A stretch of DNA of 64,000 nucleotides from Dechloromonas sp. A34 (GTDB lineage: Bacteria > Pseudomonadota > Gammaproteobacteria > Burkholderiales > Rhodocyclaceae): the NCBI RefSeq assembly GCF_026261605.1, contig NZ_CP102486.1, positions 1,302,001-1,366,000 of the forward strand. The letters are read 5' to 3'. Positions within the stretch are counted from its first letter, which is position 1, and every line of letters begins with the position of its first letter. Below, piece by piece: positions 38,289 through 49,270 of the stretch. Below the pieces are notes generated by a model. That model was not told the origin of the DNA. It did no database searches and saw only the letters and a list, made by a program, of their open reading frames with translations. A program made the translations under genes and the position numbers.

Positions 38289-38806
38289 GCGCCGCACTCG
38301 AGCTCTTTCTCGAGTTCGCGCTGCTTTCCTTCGTCGCCTTCGGCGGGGCTACGGCCCTGCTGCCGGAAATGCACCGCGTTGTCGTCGAAAATCATCACTG
38401 GCTCGACGACACGACTTTTACCCACCTCTATGCCATTGCCCAGGCTGCACCGGGGCCGAATGTGCTGGTCGTCACCTTGATCGGTTGGGAAATTGCCGGC
38501 CTGGCGGGGGCCTTGGCGACGACGCTGGCCATGTGTCTGCCGATGAGCGTGCTCATCTACCTGCTGATCGACCGTTGGGAGAGTTTTTCTGGCAAGCGCT
38601 GGCAGAAAGCAGTCAGCATTGGCGTTGCGCCACTGGCGGTTGGCCTGGTTTTTTCCGGCGCGACGCTGATCGCGCAGGCGGCGGGTTTCGGCTGGGCGGC
38701 ATGGGGCCTGGTCGCGGCGACGGTCGTCGTCAATTTGCGGAGCAAGGCGCATCCGCTGTGGCTGATCGGTATCGGGGCGGCGCTGGGTTCGTTGGGCTTG
38801 CTTTAA
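38285..38806 (+). CDS. Chromate transporter, C-terminal half (ChrA-type)
   Basis: A 173-residue second CHR domain with 'FALLSFVAFGGATALLPEMHR' and AIAQAAPGPNVLVVTLIGW. ATG 38285 overlaps the first half's stop. Together the two genes make a split chromate-type transporter. Confidence 0.88.
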   Translation: MSAALELFLEFALLSFVAFGGATALLPEMHRVVVENHHWLDDTTFTHLYAIAQAAPGPNVLVVTLIGWEIAGLAGALATTLAMCLPMSVLIYLLIDRWESFSGKRWQKAVSIGVAPLAVGLVFSGATLIAQAAGFGWAAWGLVAATVVVNLRSKAHPLWLIGIGAALGSLGLL

Positions 38807-38871
38807 TACCTAGCAGAAACCGTTAGCAATCTCACGGAGATTGTGTGGGTCATTGGCTACACTGGCTCGAC

Positions 38872-41694
38872 ATGTCCTCGTCCTTAATTAATATGCGCGC
38901 CATTCGCTATCTGGGATTCACCCTGGCGGTTTCTGCTGCTTTTTCGGGAGCGGCAATCGGGTCCGATCCGAAAGCGTCCCTTTACTACGAAGATGCGCTG
39001 AAGCGTTTTGATAATCAGGATTCCGCCGGGGCGGTGATTCAGCTCAAGAACGCCATCCAGCAGGACCGGACGATGCTCGCTGCCCAGGTGCTGTTGGGCA
39101 AGGCGCTGCTCATGGAAGGTGATCCGATCGGTGCCGAGGTCGCCTTCGAGGAGGCGCTTAATTTGGGGGTGGATCGCAGCGAGGTCATTCTCCCGCTTGG
39201 GCAGGTCTTTCTGATGCAGGGAAAGTTTGATTCCTTGATTCAGCGCCTTGCCCCGTCGGGGCTTTCCGGCGGGCTGCGCCGCGATGTCCTGCTGCTTCGA
39301 GCCAAGGCGTATGCCGCGAAAGGAAATAATCAGCAGGCCGAACGCAGTCTGGAGGAGGCCAGAGGAGTCGATCCGCGATCGGCGAAGGTGCGGGCGGCCC
39401 AGGGGGCGTTGATGCTTCTTCAGGGGCGTGTCGCCGATGCCGCGCGCCTGGTTGATGAAGTCATGACAATTGCTCCGGATGATTCGTCATCGTGGGAGTT
39501 CAAGGCGTCTGTCCTGCACGCGAAGGGAGATGCCAGTGCAGCGCTTGCAGCCTATGCTCAGGTGATGCACCTCAGTTCGCGCAACGTCGACGCTCGTATC
39601 GCGCGTGCCAGCTTGCTGATCGATCAGGGGCAATTGGACGATGCGTCGCGCGATGTCGCGGATATCTTGAAGATATTTCCCAAGGATCCCCGGGGTGCCT
39701 ACTTTCAAGCATTGATTGCCGGTCGGAAAGGTGATGCGGCAACGGCGCAGGAAGCGTTGAAGCGTGTCGTCAATCTGCTTGATCCGGTGCCGATGGCGGT
39801 TCTCGGGGCCAATAAGCAGATGTTGATGATGTTGTCTCTGGCCCATTTCAGTCTGGGCAATCAGGAAAAGGCGATTGCCAGTCTCGGAGAGTTCCTGCGT
39901 CGTTATCCTGGTGATGTGGGGGCGGCAAAACTGCTGGCCAGCATATATCTGCAAAAGGGGCAAACCAGCAAGGTCATCTCCATTCTGGAACCACTCAAGG
40001 CCGGCAATCCCCAAGATGCCAGACTATTCTCGCTGTTGGCGGCGGCCAACATGACGGAAGGGCGTTATGCCCAGGCGAGTCGCTTGCTCGAGGAGTCGCT
40101 CAGGTTGTCAGGCCCCGGGGCCGCCGATATCCGTACTGATTTTGGTCTTAGTCTTCTGGGAGAGGGGCGCAGTGATCTCGGTCTCGAACATCTCCAGCAG
40201 GCGTTTGCCAAGGATCCGAGTCAGACGCGAGCGGGGGTCGCTCTCGCGACCTTGCTGATGCGCAAAGGGCAGTCTGCGAAGGCGGTGGAGGTGGCTGAAA
40301 CGTTAGTCAAGGCTCAGCCCAACGATCTGCTTGCCCTGAATTTGCTGGGTGGCATCAAGGGGGCGGCTGGTGATCTTGCCGGGAGCCGAAGAGCCTACGA
40401 GCGCACTCTCCAGGCTGCGCCCGGGCATGTGCCGGCGATATTGAACATCGCCAAGCTGGATGTGGCGGAAGGCAAGCCGGAAGCGGCGCGCATGCGGTTG
40501 AATGCGCTGCTTAAGGCATCGCCAAAAAATACAGATGCCATGTTTGAGCTGGCGCAATTGGAAGAGCGCATCGGCAACGCGGCAGAAGCCATCCGGTGGC
40601 TGGAAAAAGCGCGCGTCTTTCCAAGTGGGGCGATGCGGGCTGGCTTGTACCTGATTGATCTCTATCTCCGGCAACGGAGTTTCGACCATGCGCTTTCCGT
40701 TGCCAAGGATGTCAATCTGAAAGCCAACGGCGACCTTGTTGCGCGATCTGCCTTGGTGCGAGCCCAGATGGCCATCGGGGATCTTGCCGAGGCGCGCCGA
40801 ACGCTTGCCGAGATGACACGCTTTGCCAACTTTGATGCCGAGGCCCAACTGAATATTGCGCGCATGCAGCGCGCTGCCGGAAATGATCCCGGCGCGTTGT
40901 ATAGCCTTGAAAAGGCTATTGCCGGGACACCGGGCTACCTGCCGGCACTTCTCATGATGGCCGAGATCGAGATTGCTCAAAAAGACTACGCCAAGGCGGA
41001 AGCACGAATCAAGTCATTGCAGCAGCAGCGGCCAAATGATGTCGCGGTTGCCGGTCTGCAAGGTGATCTGCTGATGGCCCGCGGGCAGTATCCGGCAGCC
41101 GCCAACGTCTATCGGCTGCTGCTTGGCAAGACGGGGGCGGAGGGCGTTATCATGCGCCTGTACCGGGCCTACGAATTGTCTGGTGAGCGTGGGCGGGGGC
41201 TGAAGGCTCTTGAAGAATGGACGAAAACACATCCGAACGACTTGATGGCTTTACGTATGCTGGGCGACGGGTATCTGTCGGCGGATGATCCTGCCGGGGC
41301 GAGGCGGACCTATGGGCGGTCGTTGTCGGTCCGGCCGGACGATCCGCTGGTCCTGAATAATTTGGCACAGGCCTTGTTGCGGCAAGGCGATCGAACGGCC
41401 CTGGATACTGCGGAGCGGGCCTACCGGCTTTCCGATCGAGACGCGACGGTGATCGATACCCTCGGTTGGGTGCTGGTTTCCCAAGGGCGGTTCGAACGGG
41501 GCGTGGGGTTGCTCCGCGACGCCCGCTTGCGAGATCCGGAAAGTCGGGAAATTCGCTACCACCTCGCGCACGCCTTGGTCAAAATGGGGCGCTTACCGGA
41601 GGCGCGCGATGAGTTGCGTAGTGCCCTCCGGGATGAAGCTCCCTTTGAGGGGGTGGTGGCCGCGAGAAAATTGCAATTGGAAATTGGCAAATAG
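38872..41694 (+). CDS. prsT: PEP-CTERM system TPR protein PrsT
   Basis: A TPR-repeat protein of about 940 residues, resembling PrsT of XrtA/PEP-CTERM systems. After an N-terminal signal segment (ending near SGAAIGS) come some twenty TPR-like repeats, starting 'KASLYYEDALKRFDNQDSAGAVIQLKNA'-like in two parts. The C-terminal repeats end with 'DTLGWVLVSQGRFERGVGLL'. ATG 38872 is preferred; 38893 is possible. PrsT proteins are thought to act in exopolysaccharide or surface-protein export with exosortase. The exosortase is not in this window. Confidence 0.8.
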   Translation: MSSSLINMRAIRYLGFTLAVSAAFSGAAIGSDPKASLYYEDALKRFDNQDSAGAVIQLKNAIQQDRTMLAAQVLLGKALLMEGDPIGAEVAFEEALNLGVDRSEVILPLGQVFLMQGKFDSLIQRLAPSGLSGGLRRDVLLLRAKAYAAKGNNQQAERSLEEARGVDPRSAKVRAAQGALMLLQGRVADAARLVDEVMTIAPDDSSSWEFKASVLHAKGDASAALAAYAQVMHLSSRNVDARIARASLLIDQGQLDDASRDVADILKIFPKDPRGAYFQALIAGRKGDAATAQEALKRVVNLLDPVPMAVLGANKQMLMMLSLAHFSLGNQEKAIASLGEFLRRYPGDVGAAKLLASIYLQKGQTSKVISILEPLKAGNPQDARLFSLLAAANMTEGRYAQASRLLEESLRLSGPGAADIRTDFGLSLLGEGRSDLGLEHLQQAFAKDPSQTRAGVALATLLMRKGQSAKAVEVAETLVKAQPNDLLALNLLGGIKGAAGDLAGSRRAYERTLQAAPGHVPAILNIAKLDVAEGKPEAARMRLNALLKASPKNTDAMFELAQLEERIGNAAEAIRWLEKARVFPSGAMRAGLYLIDLYLRQRSFDHALSVAKDVNLKANGDLVARSALVRAQMAIGDLAEARRTLAEMTRFANFDAEAQLNIARMQRAAGNDPGALYSLEKAIAGTPGYLPALLMMAEIEIAQKDYAKAEARIKSLQQQRPNDVAVAGLQGDLLMARGQYPAAANVYRLLLGKTGAEGVIMRLYRAYELSGERGRGLKALEEWTKTHPNDLMALRMLGDGYLSADDPAGARRTYGRSLSVRPDDPLVLNNLAQALLRQGDRTALDTAERAYRLSDRDATVIDTLGWVLVSQGRFERGVGLLRDARLRDPESREIRYHLAHALVKMGRLPEARDELRSALRDEAPFEGVVAARKLQLEIGK

Positions 41695-41775
41695 CATGTC
41701 GGGCTCTTTTACAGTATTGTTGTTTGTGCCGACTGGTAGATGATTAGTTGTTTGATTTATTGTGATAATTTTTAT

Positions 41776-41791
41776 GGGTATGAGAGTTGCT
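41776..41791 (+). promoter_or_regulatory. Possible sigma-54 promoter of the PEP-CTERM gene
   Basis: GGGTAT-GAGAG-TTGCT has GG and GC separated by exactly 10 bases and a perfect -12 half (TTGCT), but the -24 half is weak. It lies ~45 bases before the ATG. PEP-CTERM genes are often sigma-54/PrsR controlled, which supports it. Confidence 0.5.
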
Positions 41792-41833
41792 TTAATTTCA
41801 GTATCCGTGGTTTTGGAATATTTGGGAGGCAAA

Positions 41834-42586
41834 ATGAAAAACAGAATTAGTGTATCCATGCTGACCCTTGGTCTTGCTCTGTTGGCGAGCGCAGGGTCTG
41901 GTTGGGCTACCACCTCTGTTCTCAACAGCACAGTTGATGCCTTGAGCGTGACTGGGTATTCCAATACCGGGACCGGTGGTGCGTTGCAGACGAAAACACT
42001 CACCTGGTATTCGGGCAGTGGCTATGGCGTGAACAGTGGTGGCGAAACCTCTCCCCAGCATTCGCTTGACAACGTGGGCTACAAGGAAGCTTTGTTGCTG
42101 AATTTCGGTGCCAGCACACAGTTGAACTCGGTAAAAATCGGCTGGAAGTACAACGATGCCGATATTACGGTGCTTGCCTGGAAGCCTCTGGATTACATGA
42201 ATCCGGCGATCAGCAATGTCACAGGGCCGACCTTTGGCGCGAGCACGAAGTATTCCGATCTGATCGGATTGGGCTGGAGTCTGGTCGGAAACTACTCGAA
42301 CCTGGTGACGACCTCGGAAAAGTCAGTCAATGTCACCAGTCCGGTGTCGTCCAGTTTCTGGCTGGTAATGGCCTACAACAGCGCGTTTAGTGGCCAGCAG
42401 GCATCGGATGTTTCGGCCAGGGGGTTTGTGGCAGACACCTCGCCGGATTACGGCAAGTTCTACTCGGTGTCGTACTCTTCCGGAACCAAAACACAGACCG
42501 AGGTTTCCGAACCCTCGACCGCATTGTTGCTCGGCGCGGCGATGTTCGGTTTTGTCGGGTGGCGCTCGCGCAAGCGGGCGGCATAA
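41834..42586 (+). CDS. PEP-CTERM sorting-domain protein
   Basis: A 250-residue exported protein. A signal peptide ends near GSGWA. The C-terminus carries a PEP-CTERM-like anchor: SEPSTALLL, a hydrophobic stretch 'GAAMFGFVGW' and a basic tail RSRKRAA. The core has no known domain; it is rich in Ser, Thr, Gly and Tyr. ATG 41834 follows GGGAGG, and this start is preferred over the longer frame. It is probably processed by exosortase for surface attachment and sits next to prsT. Confidence 0.85.
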   Translation: MKNRISVSMLTLGLALLASAGSGWATTSVLNSTVDALSVTGYSNTGTGGALQTKTLTWYSGSGYGVNSGGETSPQHSLDNVGYKEALLLNFGASTQLNSVKIGWKYNDADITVLAWKPLDYMNPAISNVTGPTFGASTKYSDLIGLGWSLVGNYSNLVTTSEKSVNVTSPVSSSFWLVMAYNSAFSGQQASDVSARGFVADTSPDYGKFYSVSYSSGTKTQTEVSEPSTALLLGAAMFGFVGWRSRKRAA

Positions 42587-42610
42587 GAAGAATTCATTCC
42601 CGGCATCAGG

Positions 42611-42638
42611 ACCGAAGGCGCTTGCCTTCGGTCTTTTT
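42611..42638 (+). terminator. Terminator of the PEP-CTERM gene
   Basis: A 9-bp stem ACCGAAGGC/GCCTTCGGT is followed by CTTTTT, 24 bases past the stop. Confidence 0.85.
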
Positions 42639-42654
42639 GTGACCTTGCAATGCA

Positions 42655-42678
42655 AACCCGCCATCCGGCGGGTTTTTT
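42655..42678 (+). terminator. Second hairpin terminator before hisC end
   Basis: An 8-bp stem AACCCGCC/GGCGGGTT with six T lies next to the first terminator, just before the convergent hisC stop. On the minus strand it has no T-run. Confidence 0.75.
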
Positions 42679-42680
42679 GT

Positions 42681-43751
42681 TCAGGTGAGGATGCTACGTA
42701 GCGAACTGGTAAGCGCTTCGCATTCGGTATCGGTGCCGACAGTAATGCGCAGGAACTGGTCTATGCGCGGTAGTTTGAAGTGGCGGACGATGATGCTTCT
42801 TTCACGCAAGGCATTGGCCAGTTTCACTGCATCGTGTCGGGGGTGGCGGGCAAAGATAAAGTTGGCGACCGAAGGCAAGACTTCGAAGCCCTGCGCCTGG
42901 AGTTCTGCGGTCAGGACGTCGCGGGTGGCAATGACTGCCCGGCGGCATTGCTCGAAATGGGTCTCGTCCTCGATCGCGGCAACAGCACCGACGATGGCCA
43001 GGCGGTCCAGGGGGTAGGAATTGAAGCTGTTCTTGACCCGCTCCAGGGCCTCGATCAGCGCCGGATGGCCGACGGCGAAACCGACGCGTAGGCCGGCCAG
43101 CGAGCGGGACTTGGATAGCGTGTGGATGACCAGCAAGTTGTCATATCGGCCGACGAGGCTGATTGCCGTTTCGCCACCAAAATCGATATAGGCTTCATCG
43201 ACGACGATGACCGAATCCGGGTTGGCCTTGACGATCTGCTCGACGGCATCGAGGGCCAGCGCACGGCCTGTCGGGGCGTTCGGGTTGGGGAAAATGATGC
43301 CACCATTGGCCCGGTTCTGGTAATCGGCCGGGTCGATGCTGAAATCCTCGGCCAGCGGTACGGTGTGGTAATCCACACCATACAGGCCACAGTAGACCGG
43401 GTAAAAGCTGTAAGTGATGTCAGGAAACAGGATTGCCTGTTCGTGCTTCAACAGTGCCATGAAAACATGCGCCAGAACCTCGTCGGAGCCGTTGCCGACA
43501 AAGACATGTTGTGGAGTCAGGGCATGCCGTCTGGCGACCGCTGCTTTCAGGAGGTCGGCATTCGGGTCGGGGTAGAGGCGCAGGCGCGCCGCGTCGTCGC
43601 CAAGTTCCGCCTGAATCGCCGCATATACTTTGGGCGAGGGCGGGTAAGGATTCTCGTTGGTGTTGAGCTTGATCAGATTGGCCAGCTTGGGTTGCTCGCC
43701 GGGGATGTAGGGGGTCAGGCCGCCGACGACGGCACTCCAGAACTTGCTCAT
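42681..43751 (-). CDS. hisC: Histidinol-phosphate aminotransferase HisC
   Basis: A 356-residue PLP aminotransferase. '[13 protein letters not shown]' is the N-terminal signature and [11 protein letters not shown] binds the cofactor. The PLP lysine lies in '[19 protein letters not shown]'. It is encoded opposite to hisGD and hisB, whereas related genomes usually keep it between hisD and hisB in the same direction. It lies 37 bases beyond the GGDEF gene and may share its transcript. Confidence 0.94.
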   Translation of the reverse strand: MSKFWSAVVGGLTPYIPGEQPKLANLIKLNTNENPYPPSPKVYAAIQAELGDDAARLRLYPDPNADLLKAAVARRHALTPQHVFVGNGSDEVLAHVFMALLKHEQAILFPDITYSFYPVYCGLYGVDYHTVPLAEDFSIDPADYQNRANGGIIFPNPNAPTGRALALDAVEQIVKANPDSVIVVDEAYIDFGGETAISLVGRYDNLLVIHTLSKSRSLAGLRVGFAVGHPALIEALERVKNSFNSYPLDRLAIVGAVAAIEDETHFEQCRRAVIATRDVLTAELQAQGFEVLPSVANFIFARHPRHDAVKLANALRERSIIVRHFKLPRIDQFLRITVGTDTECEALTSSLRSILT

Positions 43752-43788
43752 GGGGATGGTTCAGGCGTGAGGGGGATCGGCCCAAATT

Positions 43789-46389
43789 CTAGCATGGGTC
43801 GGCGCGCGGAGCCGCCGGGCTGAACAGGCGAATGGTGCGGCGGCCGTCAGTCTTAGCGCGATACATGGCGGCATCGCCATGTTCGAGCAGCGTTTCAACC
43901 GACAACCCATGTTCCGGATAAAGGGCAATACCGATGCTGGCTGCGATCTCGACCGTCGCCTGGTCGAGGCGGAAAGGCTGGCAGAGACTGTCGAGGACTT
44001 TTTCGGCTACTCGTAATGCCGCTTCGCGCTGGGTCAGCGTCGGCAGAAGGACGAGAAACTCGTCACCGCCGATGCGGGCGACAGTATCTTCGTCACGAAT
44101 GCAGTTGCCGATACGGCGGGCCACCTGGCGCAGCAGTTCATCGCCAGCTTGGTGGCCATAGGTGTCATTGACCGGCTTGAAGCGGTCGAGGTCGATATAC
44201 AGCAGTCCAGCCTGGCTTCCGCGTCGGGCTGCTTGGGCGATGGCTTGTTGCAGGCGGTCGTGGACCAGGACACGGTTGGGAAGGTCGGTCAGCGCGTCGT
44301 AATTGGCCTGATGCCAGACTTCCTGTTCCTGCCGTTTTTTAACGGTAATGTCCGAGAACAGGCCGACATAGCGCCGAATCTTGTGGTCGGTCTCGCGAAT
44401 GACGGCGATTTTGAGCCAGCCCACGTAGGTCGAGCCATCGCGCCGCCGATTGATGATTTCACCCTCCCAGCGATTCAGTTGCTCAAGGGTCTTGTACATG
44501 GCCTGGTAATACTGCGGGTCGTGGTGGCCGGAGGCGAGAAAGCCCGGGTTGCGGCCGAGTACTTCCGCCGGCGGATAGCCGGTGATGTCCGAAAAGGCCG
44601 GGTTCACGGTGACGATCCGATTTTGTGCATCACACACCATGATGCCCTCGGTGGTTGATTCGAAGACCGATTGGGCAATCTGGTGGGAGGCTTCGAGTTC
44701 GATCAGACGGGAGACGTCAACTGCGGCTATCACTTCGCCGCCAGGCTCGCCATTTGCGCCAGCGGGGAGCGGCCGGGCGCTGACCGCGATCCAGCGCAGA
44801 GGCTTGTTTTTCCGTTCGATGGCATAGAGTTCGTTGGTGAAAACAGGTTCCCTGCGGATGGCGCGCATGCCGGGAAAGTCCTCCGTCGGAACCTTGCGGC
44901 CATCGGCGTAAAGCATGGTGTGGCGACGCTCCTGTAAGGCCTGTTCGTCGACATCGAAGACGTTCAGCGCCGCTTCGTTCCACTGCACGATCCGGCCGTC
45001 CGGGGCGACGATCAGGAGGCCGTCGGGTAGCGCGGCAAAAATGCTGCGCAGCCGTGTTTCGCTTTCCGCAAGCTGGTTTTCCAGCTGACGGCGGAGGCTG
45101 ATGTCGTGGATGATCGAATGTAGCAAGGCGCGCCCGTCCAGCTCAACCGGGGCCGAATAGACCTCGACTTGACGGGTTTCGGCATTGGCTAGTCGGTGCG
45201 GGAAATTGAAATACTGTCGCCGTTCGCTGCCGGCCATCGCCATCTCGGCCTTGATCTCATCGGGCTGGAGTTGATTGATGTCGCCAATGTGCAGGCGAGT
45301 GAACTGTTCGCGCGAGTAGCCATAAAAATGGCAGGCGGCCGGATTGGCATCGACGATCTGGCCGTCTTCCGGATCGATGATCAGCTGAATTGAAGCATTT
45401 TTTTCGAACAGGTGACGATACAGGGTGGCGCTCTTCAGTGCGGCTGCCTGTTCCTTCTCCAGGCGGACGATGAAAAAGGCCAGCGTGCAGGCCAGCAATA
45501 GCACGACGGCAGTGCCCGAAGCGTTGCGGAAGTGGCCGGCCATGATTTCGCGCTCGACCGGTTCCAGGAAGTCGCTGTCGGCGATTCCTGCAGTGATGAT
45601 TAGCGGGTAATGGGCAACGCCTTGCCAGGCGAAACTGCGTTGTACCGGCTCGTGCGAGGCGAGCGAGCGGAAGGTGCCGTAACTGGGCGAGTTTTCCCTG
45701 AGAAATGGGCGATCGGCACGTACCGCCTTGCCCATGTAGTCGTTCAGCTTCGGTGTCCGGCTCAGGTAAGTGCCGTCGGCACGGAAAATCGCGATGACGT
45801 CGTTGTCGCCCAATTCGAATCGGGCCAGTTGTCGAGACAGGAATTCGGGAGAAATGGAGACGACCACGACGCCTTTGAATTGCCCTTTCTCCTCAATGCG
45901 CCGGGCCAACTGGATCGACCAGTTGTTGGAGCGTCGGCCAAAGACCGGCGCGCTGACGAAAAGTTGGTCGCTAAAGCCGGGTTGCTGATGGATTTTGAAA
46001 TGCTCGCGGTCACCGAGAAATACATTCCCGGGGTTGCCCAGGCTGGAATAGGCCAGTACGCCGGCCTGGTCGATGACACCTACCTGAAGGATCAGGCCGT
46101 CCGGCTGAAAGCGCATGGCGCGCTGTACGGCAGCGTCAAACTCTCCGGGATGAACAACGTAATCGTGGCGCAGATCCTCCAGGGTGGTGTCAATGCTGCG
46201 GATCAAGGCTTCGGTTTGTCCGGCGCCGGCGATGGCAAGCCGGCTGGCCGTCTGCATGGCCTGGGCCATCGTTTTTTCGTGCAGTTCGGCCGTTGAGGAG
46301 AGCAGTTGCCACCAATAGAGGCAAATGCTGAGCGCCGTCGTGCCCAGCAAGACGATGGCAATGCTTGTAAATCGACTGATCTTGACCAT
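43789..46389 (-). CDS. Membrane diguanylate cyclase with Cache and PAS domains
   Basis: An 866-residue sensor. Membrane helices near residues 7–27 and ~285–305 flank a double-Cache periplasmic domain with '[19 protein letters not shown]'. At least three PAS domains follow: '[18 protein letters not shown]'-like, one with [13 protein letters not shown], and '[16 protein letters not shown]'. The C-terminal GGDEF domain has an intact ARIGGDEF, and a feedback I-site RDED is present five residues before it. No EAL domain. I chose ATG 46389 (MVKISRF) after AGAGGGG. It makes c-di-GMP in response to an unknown ligand. Confidence 0.92.
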   Translation of the reverse strand: MVKISRFTSIAIVLLGTTALSICLYWWQLLSSTAELHEKTMAQAMQTASRLAIAGAGQTEALIRSIDTTLEDLRHDYVVHPGEFDAAVQRAMRFQPDGLILQVGVIDQAGVLAYSSLGNPGNVFLGDREHFKIHQQPGFSDQLFVSAPVFGRRSNNWSIQLARRIEEKGQFKGVVVVSISPEFLSRQLARFELGDNDVIAIFRADGTYLSRTPKLNDYMGKAVRADRPFLRENSPSYGTFRSLASHEPVQRSFAWQGVAHYPLIITAGIADSDFLEPVEREIMAGHFRNASGTAVVLLLACTLAFFIVRLEKEQAAALKSATLYRHLFEKNASIQLIIDPEDGQIVDANPAACHFYGYSREQFTRLHIGDINQLQPDEIKAEMAMAGSERRQYFNFPHRLANAETRQVEVYSAPVELDGRALLHSIIHDISLRRQLENQLAESETRLRSIFAALPDGLLIVAPDGRIVQWNEAALNVFDVDEQALQERRHTMLYADGRKVPTEDFPGMRAIRREPVFTNELYAIERKNKPLRWIAVSARPLPAGANGEPGGEVIAAVDVSRLIELEASHQIAQSVFESTTEGIMVCDAQNRIVTVNPAFSDITGYPPAEVLGRNPGFLASGHHDPQYYQAMYKTLEQLNRWEGEIINRRRDGSTYVGWLKIAVIRETDHKIRRYVGLFSDITVKKRQEQEVWHQANYDALTDLPNRVLVHDRLQQAIAQAARRGSQAGLLYIDLDRFKPVNDTYGHQAGDELLRQVARRIGNCIRDEDTVARIGGDEFLVLLPTLTQREAALRVAEKVLDSLCQPFRLDQATVEIAASIGIALYPEHGLSVETLLEHGDAAMYRAKTDGRRTIRLFSPAAPRADPC

Positions 46390-46519
46390 GCACGCCCCTC
46401 TAAGCTTGGAGCTTAGCACTAAAGTGGTAGGTGGATTCCGTTCCGAGAGGCTGGCCGGAGCGTCCTGTCCGACGGTCGGAGTGGTATCATCGGCCGGTCA
46501 AAACCAATCCGTTCGCACC

Positions 46520-47107
46520 ATGCGGCAAGCCGAAATCACTCGCAATACGCTGGAGACGCAAATCACCGTGCGCCTCGATCTCGATGGCACCGGTCAGGGC
46601 AAGTTCGCCACCGGGGTGCCATTCCTCGATCACATGCTCGACCAGATTGCCCGTCACGGTCTGATCGACCTCGATGTGCAGGCCAAAGGCGACCTCCACA
46701 TCGATGCCCACCACACGGTCGAAGATATCGGAATTACCGTCGGGAAGGCGCTGGCCAAGGCGTGGGGCGACAAGAAGGGCCTGACCCGTTATGGTCATAG
46801 CTACGTTCCGCTCGACGAGGCATTGTCGCGGGTGGTCATCGATCTCTCCGGCCGCCCGGGGCTGGAACTCAATGTCGAGTTCACGCGGGCGATGATCGGC
46901 CAGTTCGATGTCGATCTGATCAGCGAATTCTTCCACGGCTTGGTCAATCATGCCGGAGTGACCTTGCATATCGACAACCTGCGCGGCAAGAATGCCCACC
47001 ACCAGGCCGAGACCATTTTCAAGGCCTTTGGCCGCGCCCTGCGCATGGCGGTAACCCCCGATCCGCGCATGGCCGGGGTCATGCCCTCGACGAAAGGCAC
47101 GCTGTGA
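46520..47107 (+). CDS. hisB: Imidazoleglycerol-phosphate dehydratase HisB
   Basis: A 195-residue monofunctional dehydratase. '[16 protein letters not shown]', [16 protein letters not shown] metal motifs ([11 protein letters not shown]) and the second '[18 protein letters not shown]' are intact. ATG 46520 is chosen; the longer frame is upstream non-coding. It begins the second histidine operon, hisBHAFIE. Confidence 0.95.
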   Translation: MRQAEITRNTLETQITVRLDLDGTGQGKFATGVPFLDHMLDQIARHGLIDLDVQAKGDLHIDAHHTVEDIGITVGKALAKAWGDKKGLTRYGHSYVPLDEALSRVVIDLSGRPGLELNVEFTRAMIGQFDVDLISEFFHGLVNHAGVTLHIDNLRGKNAHHQAETIFKAFGRALRMAVTPDPRMAGVMPSTKGTL

Positions 47108-47736
47108 GCATCGCCGTCATCGATTACGGCATGGGCAACCTGCGCTCCGTGTCGAAAGCCCTGGAGCATGTTGCCGGCGGCAAGCAGATTATCGTCACCG
47201 CCGACCCGGCCGTGGTGGCGGCCGCCGAGCGCGTGGTTTTTCCCGGTCAGGGTGCCATGCCCGACTGCATGCGCGAGCTCGATGCCCGCGGTCTGCGTCC
47301 GGCGGTGCTGGCAGCGGCGAAGGACAAACCCTTTCTCGGCATTTGCATCGGTCTGCAAATGCTTTTCGAGCATAGCGAAGAAGGCAATGTCGCCGGTCTT
47401 GGAGTGTTCGCCGGAGAGGTCAAGCGCTTTCCGGACGCCCGCATGGTCGGTGTCGACGGCCAGCGCCTGAAAGTTCCCCACATGGGGTGGAATTGCTTGC
47501 AACAGAAGCCGCATGCGCTGTGGGCCAAGATCGCCGACGGGGCGCGCTTCTACTTCGTGCATAGCTATTGTGTGCAGCCGGCCGATTCCTCGGTCGTGAC
47601 TGGCACTGCGGAATATGGCATCCCCTTTACCTGTGCTGTGGGGCGGGATAATATCTTCGCCGTCCAGTTCCACCCCGAGAAGAGCGCCCAGGACGGTCTG
47701 CAGCTTTTGAAAAATTTCGTCGAGTGGCGTCCGTAA
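47104..47736 (+). CDS. hisH: Imidazole glycerol phosphate synthase glutaminase HisH
   Basis: A 210-residue class I glutamine amidotransferase. The nucleophile Cys lies in '[17 protein letters not shown]' and the catalytic His/Glu lie in [14 protein letters not shown]. It supplies ammonia to HisF. GTG 47104 overlaps hisB by four bases. Confidence 0.95.
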   Translation: MSIAVIDYGMGNLRSVSKALEHVAGGKQIIVTADPAVVAAAERVVFPGQGAMPDCMRELDARGLRPAVLAAAKDKPFLGICIGLQMLFEHSEEGNVAGLGVFAGEVKRFPDARMVGVDGQRLKVPHMGWNCLQQKPHALWAKIADGARFYFVHSYCVQPADSSVVTGTAEYGIPFTCAVGRDNIFAVQFHPEKSAQDGLQLLKNFVEWRP

Positions 47737-47771
47737 GACGATGTCTTCCGTTTAATTCTCATCCAAATCCC

Positions 47772-48512
47772 ATGCTGATTATTCCTGCCATTGATCTGAA
47801 GGACGGCCAGTGCGTGCGTCTGAAACAAGGCCTGATGGAACAGGCCACCGTCTTTTCCGACAGTCCGGCCGAAATGGCCCGCCACTGGCTGGAGAAGGGC
47901 GCACGGCGCCTGCATCTGGTCGACTTGAACGGGGCTTTTGCCGGCAAGCCGAAAAACGAATCGGCGATCAAGGCGATCCTCAAGGTCGTCGGCGACGATA
48001 TCCCGGTGCAACTCGGTGGCGGTATTCGCGATCTCGATACTATCGAACGTTGCCTCGATGATGGCATCTCCTACGTCATCATCGGTACGGCAGCGGTCAA
48101 GAATCCCGGCTTTCTGCATGATGCCTGCACGGCTTTCCCCGGGCACATCATCGTCGGACTCGATGCCAAGGACGGTAAGGTGGCAACCGATGGTTGGTCC
48201 AAGCTGACCGGCCACGATGTCGTCGATCTGGGTAAGAAATACGAGGATTACGGCGTCGAGTCGATTATCTACACCGATATCGGCCGTGACGGCATGCTCT
48301 CCGGGATCAATATCGAAGCCACAGTGCGCCTGGCGCAAGCCCTGACCATCCCGGTGATCGCCTCCGGCGGCCTTTCCAACCTCGATGACATCAAGGCGCT
48401 GTGCGCCGTCGAGCGCGAGGGCGTGATTGGAACCATCGCCGGGCGTGCGGTTTACGACGGTTCTCTCGACTTCCAGGCTGCGCAGAAAATGGCCGACGAG
48501 CTGGGCGCCTGA
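47772..48512 (+). CDS. hisA: Phosphoribosylformimino isomerase HisA
   Basis: A 246-residue (beta/alpha)8 isomerase. '[18 protein letters not shown]' holds the catalytic Asp, and '[16 protein letters not shown]' holds the second. ATG 47772 is preferred over 47724, which would overlap hisH. Its stop overlaps the hisF start (TGATG). Confidence 0.95.
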   Translation: MLIIPAIDLKDGQCVRLKQGLMEQATVFSDSPAEMARHWLEKGARRLHLVDLNGAFAGKPKNESAIKAILKVVGDDIPVQLGGGIRDLDTIERCLDDGISYVIIGTAAVKNPGFLHDACTAFPGHIIVGLDAKDGKVATDGWSKLTGHDVVDLGKKYEDYGVESIIYTDIGRDGMLSGINIEATVRLAQALTIPVIASGGLSNLDDIKALCAVEREGVIGTIAGRAVYDGSLDFQAAQKMADELGA

Positions 48513-49270
48513 TGCTTGCCAAACGGATCATTCCCTGTCTCGATGTCACGGCGGGCCGCGTTGTCAAAGGGACCAACTTTGTCGACCTGCGCGATGCCGG
48601 CGATCCGATCGAGATCGCCCGCCGTTACGACGAGCAGGGCGCCGATGAGGTGACTTTTCTCGACATCACGGCATCCAGCGACCAGCGCGACATCATTCTG
48701 CACATCGTCGAAGCCTGTGCCGAGCAGGTCTTCATTCCGCTGACCGTCGGTGGCGGCGTGCGCAAGGTCGAGGATGTCCGTCGCCTGCTCAATGCCGGCG
48801 CCGACAAGGTGTCGATGAATACGGCGGCGGTCAATGATCCCGATCTGGTCTTCAATGCCTCCAGCAAGGTGGGTTCGCAGTGCATCGTGGTGGCCATCGA
48901 TGCCAAGCAGGTCGCACCGGGCAAGTGGCACGTCTTTACCCATGGCGGTCGCAACGATACTGGGCTGGATGCGGTCGATTGGGCGAAAAAGGTCGCGGGT
49001 CTCGGTGCTGGTGAAATCCTGTTGACCAGCATGGATCGCGACGGCACCAAGAATGGCTTCGATCTGGCGCTGACCCGGGCTGTCTCCGATGCCGTCACGA
49101 TTCCGGTTATCGCATCCGGCGGGGTTGGCAATTTGCAGCACTTGGCCGATGGCGTGACCGAAGGTAGGGCCGATGCGGTACTGGCTGCCTCGATCTTCCA
49201 TTTCGGGGAATACACCGTCCGTCAGGCCAAGGAGTTCATGGCCAGCCGGGGCATTGAAGTCCGTTTGTGA
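48512..49270 (+). CDS. hisF: Imidazole glycerol phosphate synthase cyclase HisF
   Basis: A 252-residue cyclase partner of HisH. '[19 protein letters not shown]' and '[17 protein letters not shown]' carry the two catalytic aspartates. One-base overlap with hisA. Confidence 0.96.
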   Translation: MLAKRIIPCLDVTAGRVVKGTNFVDLRDAGDPIEIARRYDEQGADEVTFLDITASSDQRDIILHIVEACAEQVFIPLTVGGGVRKVEDVRRLLNAGADKVSMNTAAVNDPDLVFNASSKVGSQCIVVAIDAKQVAPGKWHVFTHGGRNDTGLDAVDWAKKVAGLGAGEILLTSMDRDGTKNGFDLALTRAVSDAVTIPVIASGGVGNLQHLADGVTEGRADAVLAASIFHFGEYTVRQAKEFMASRGIEVRL

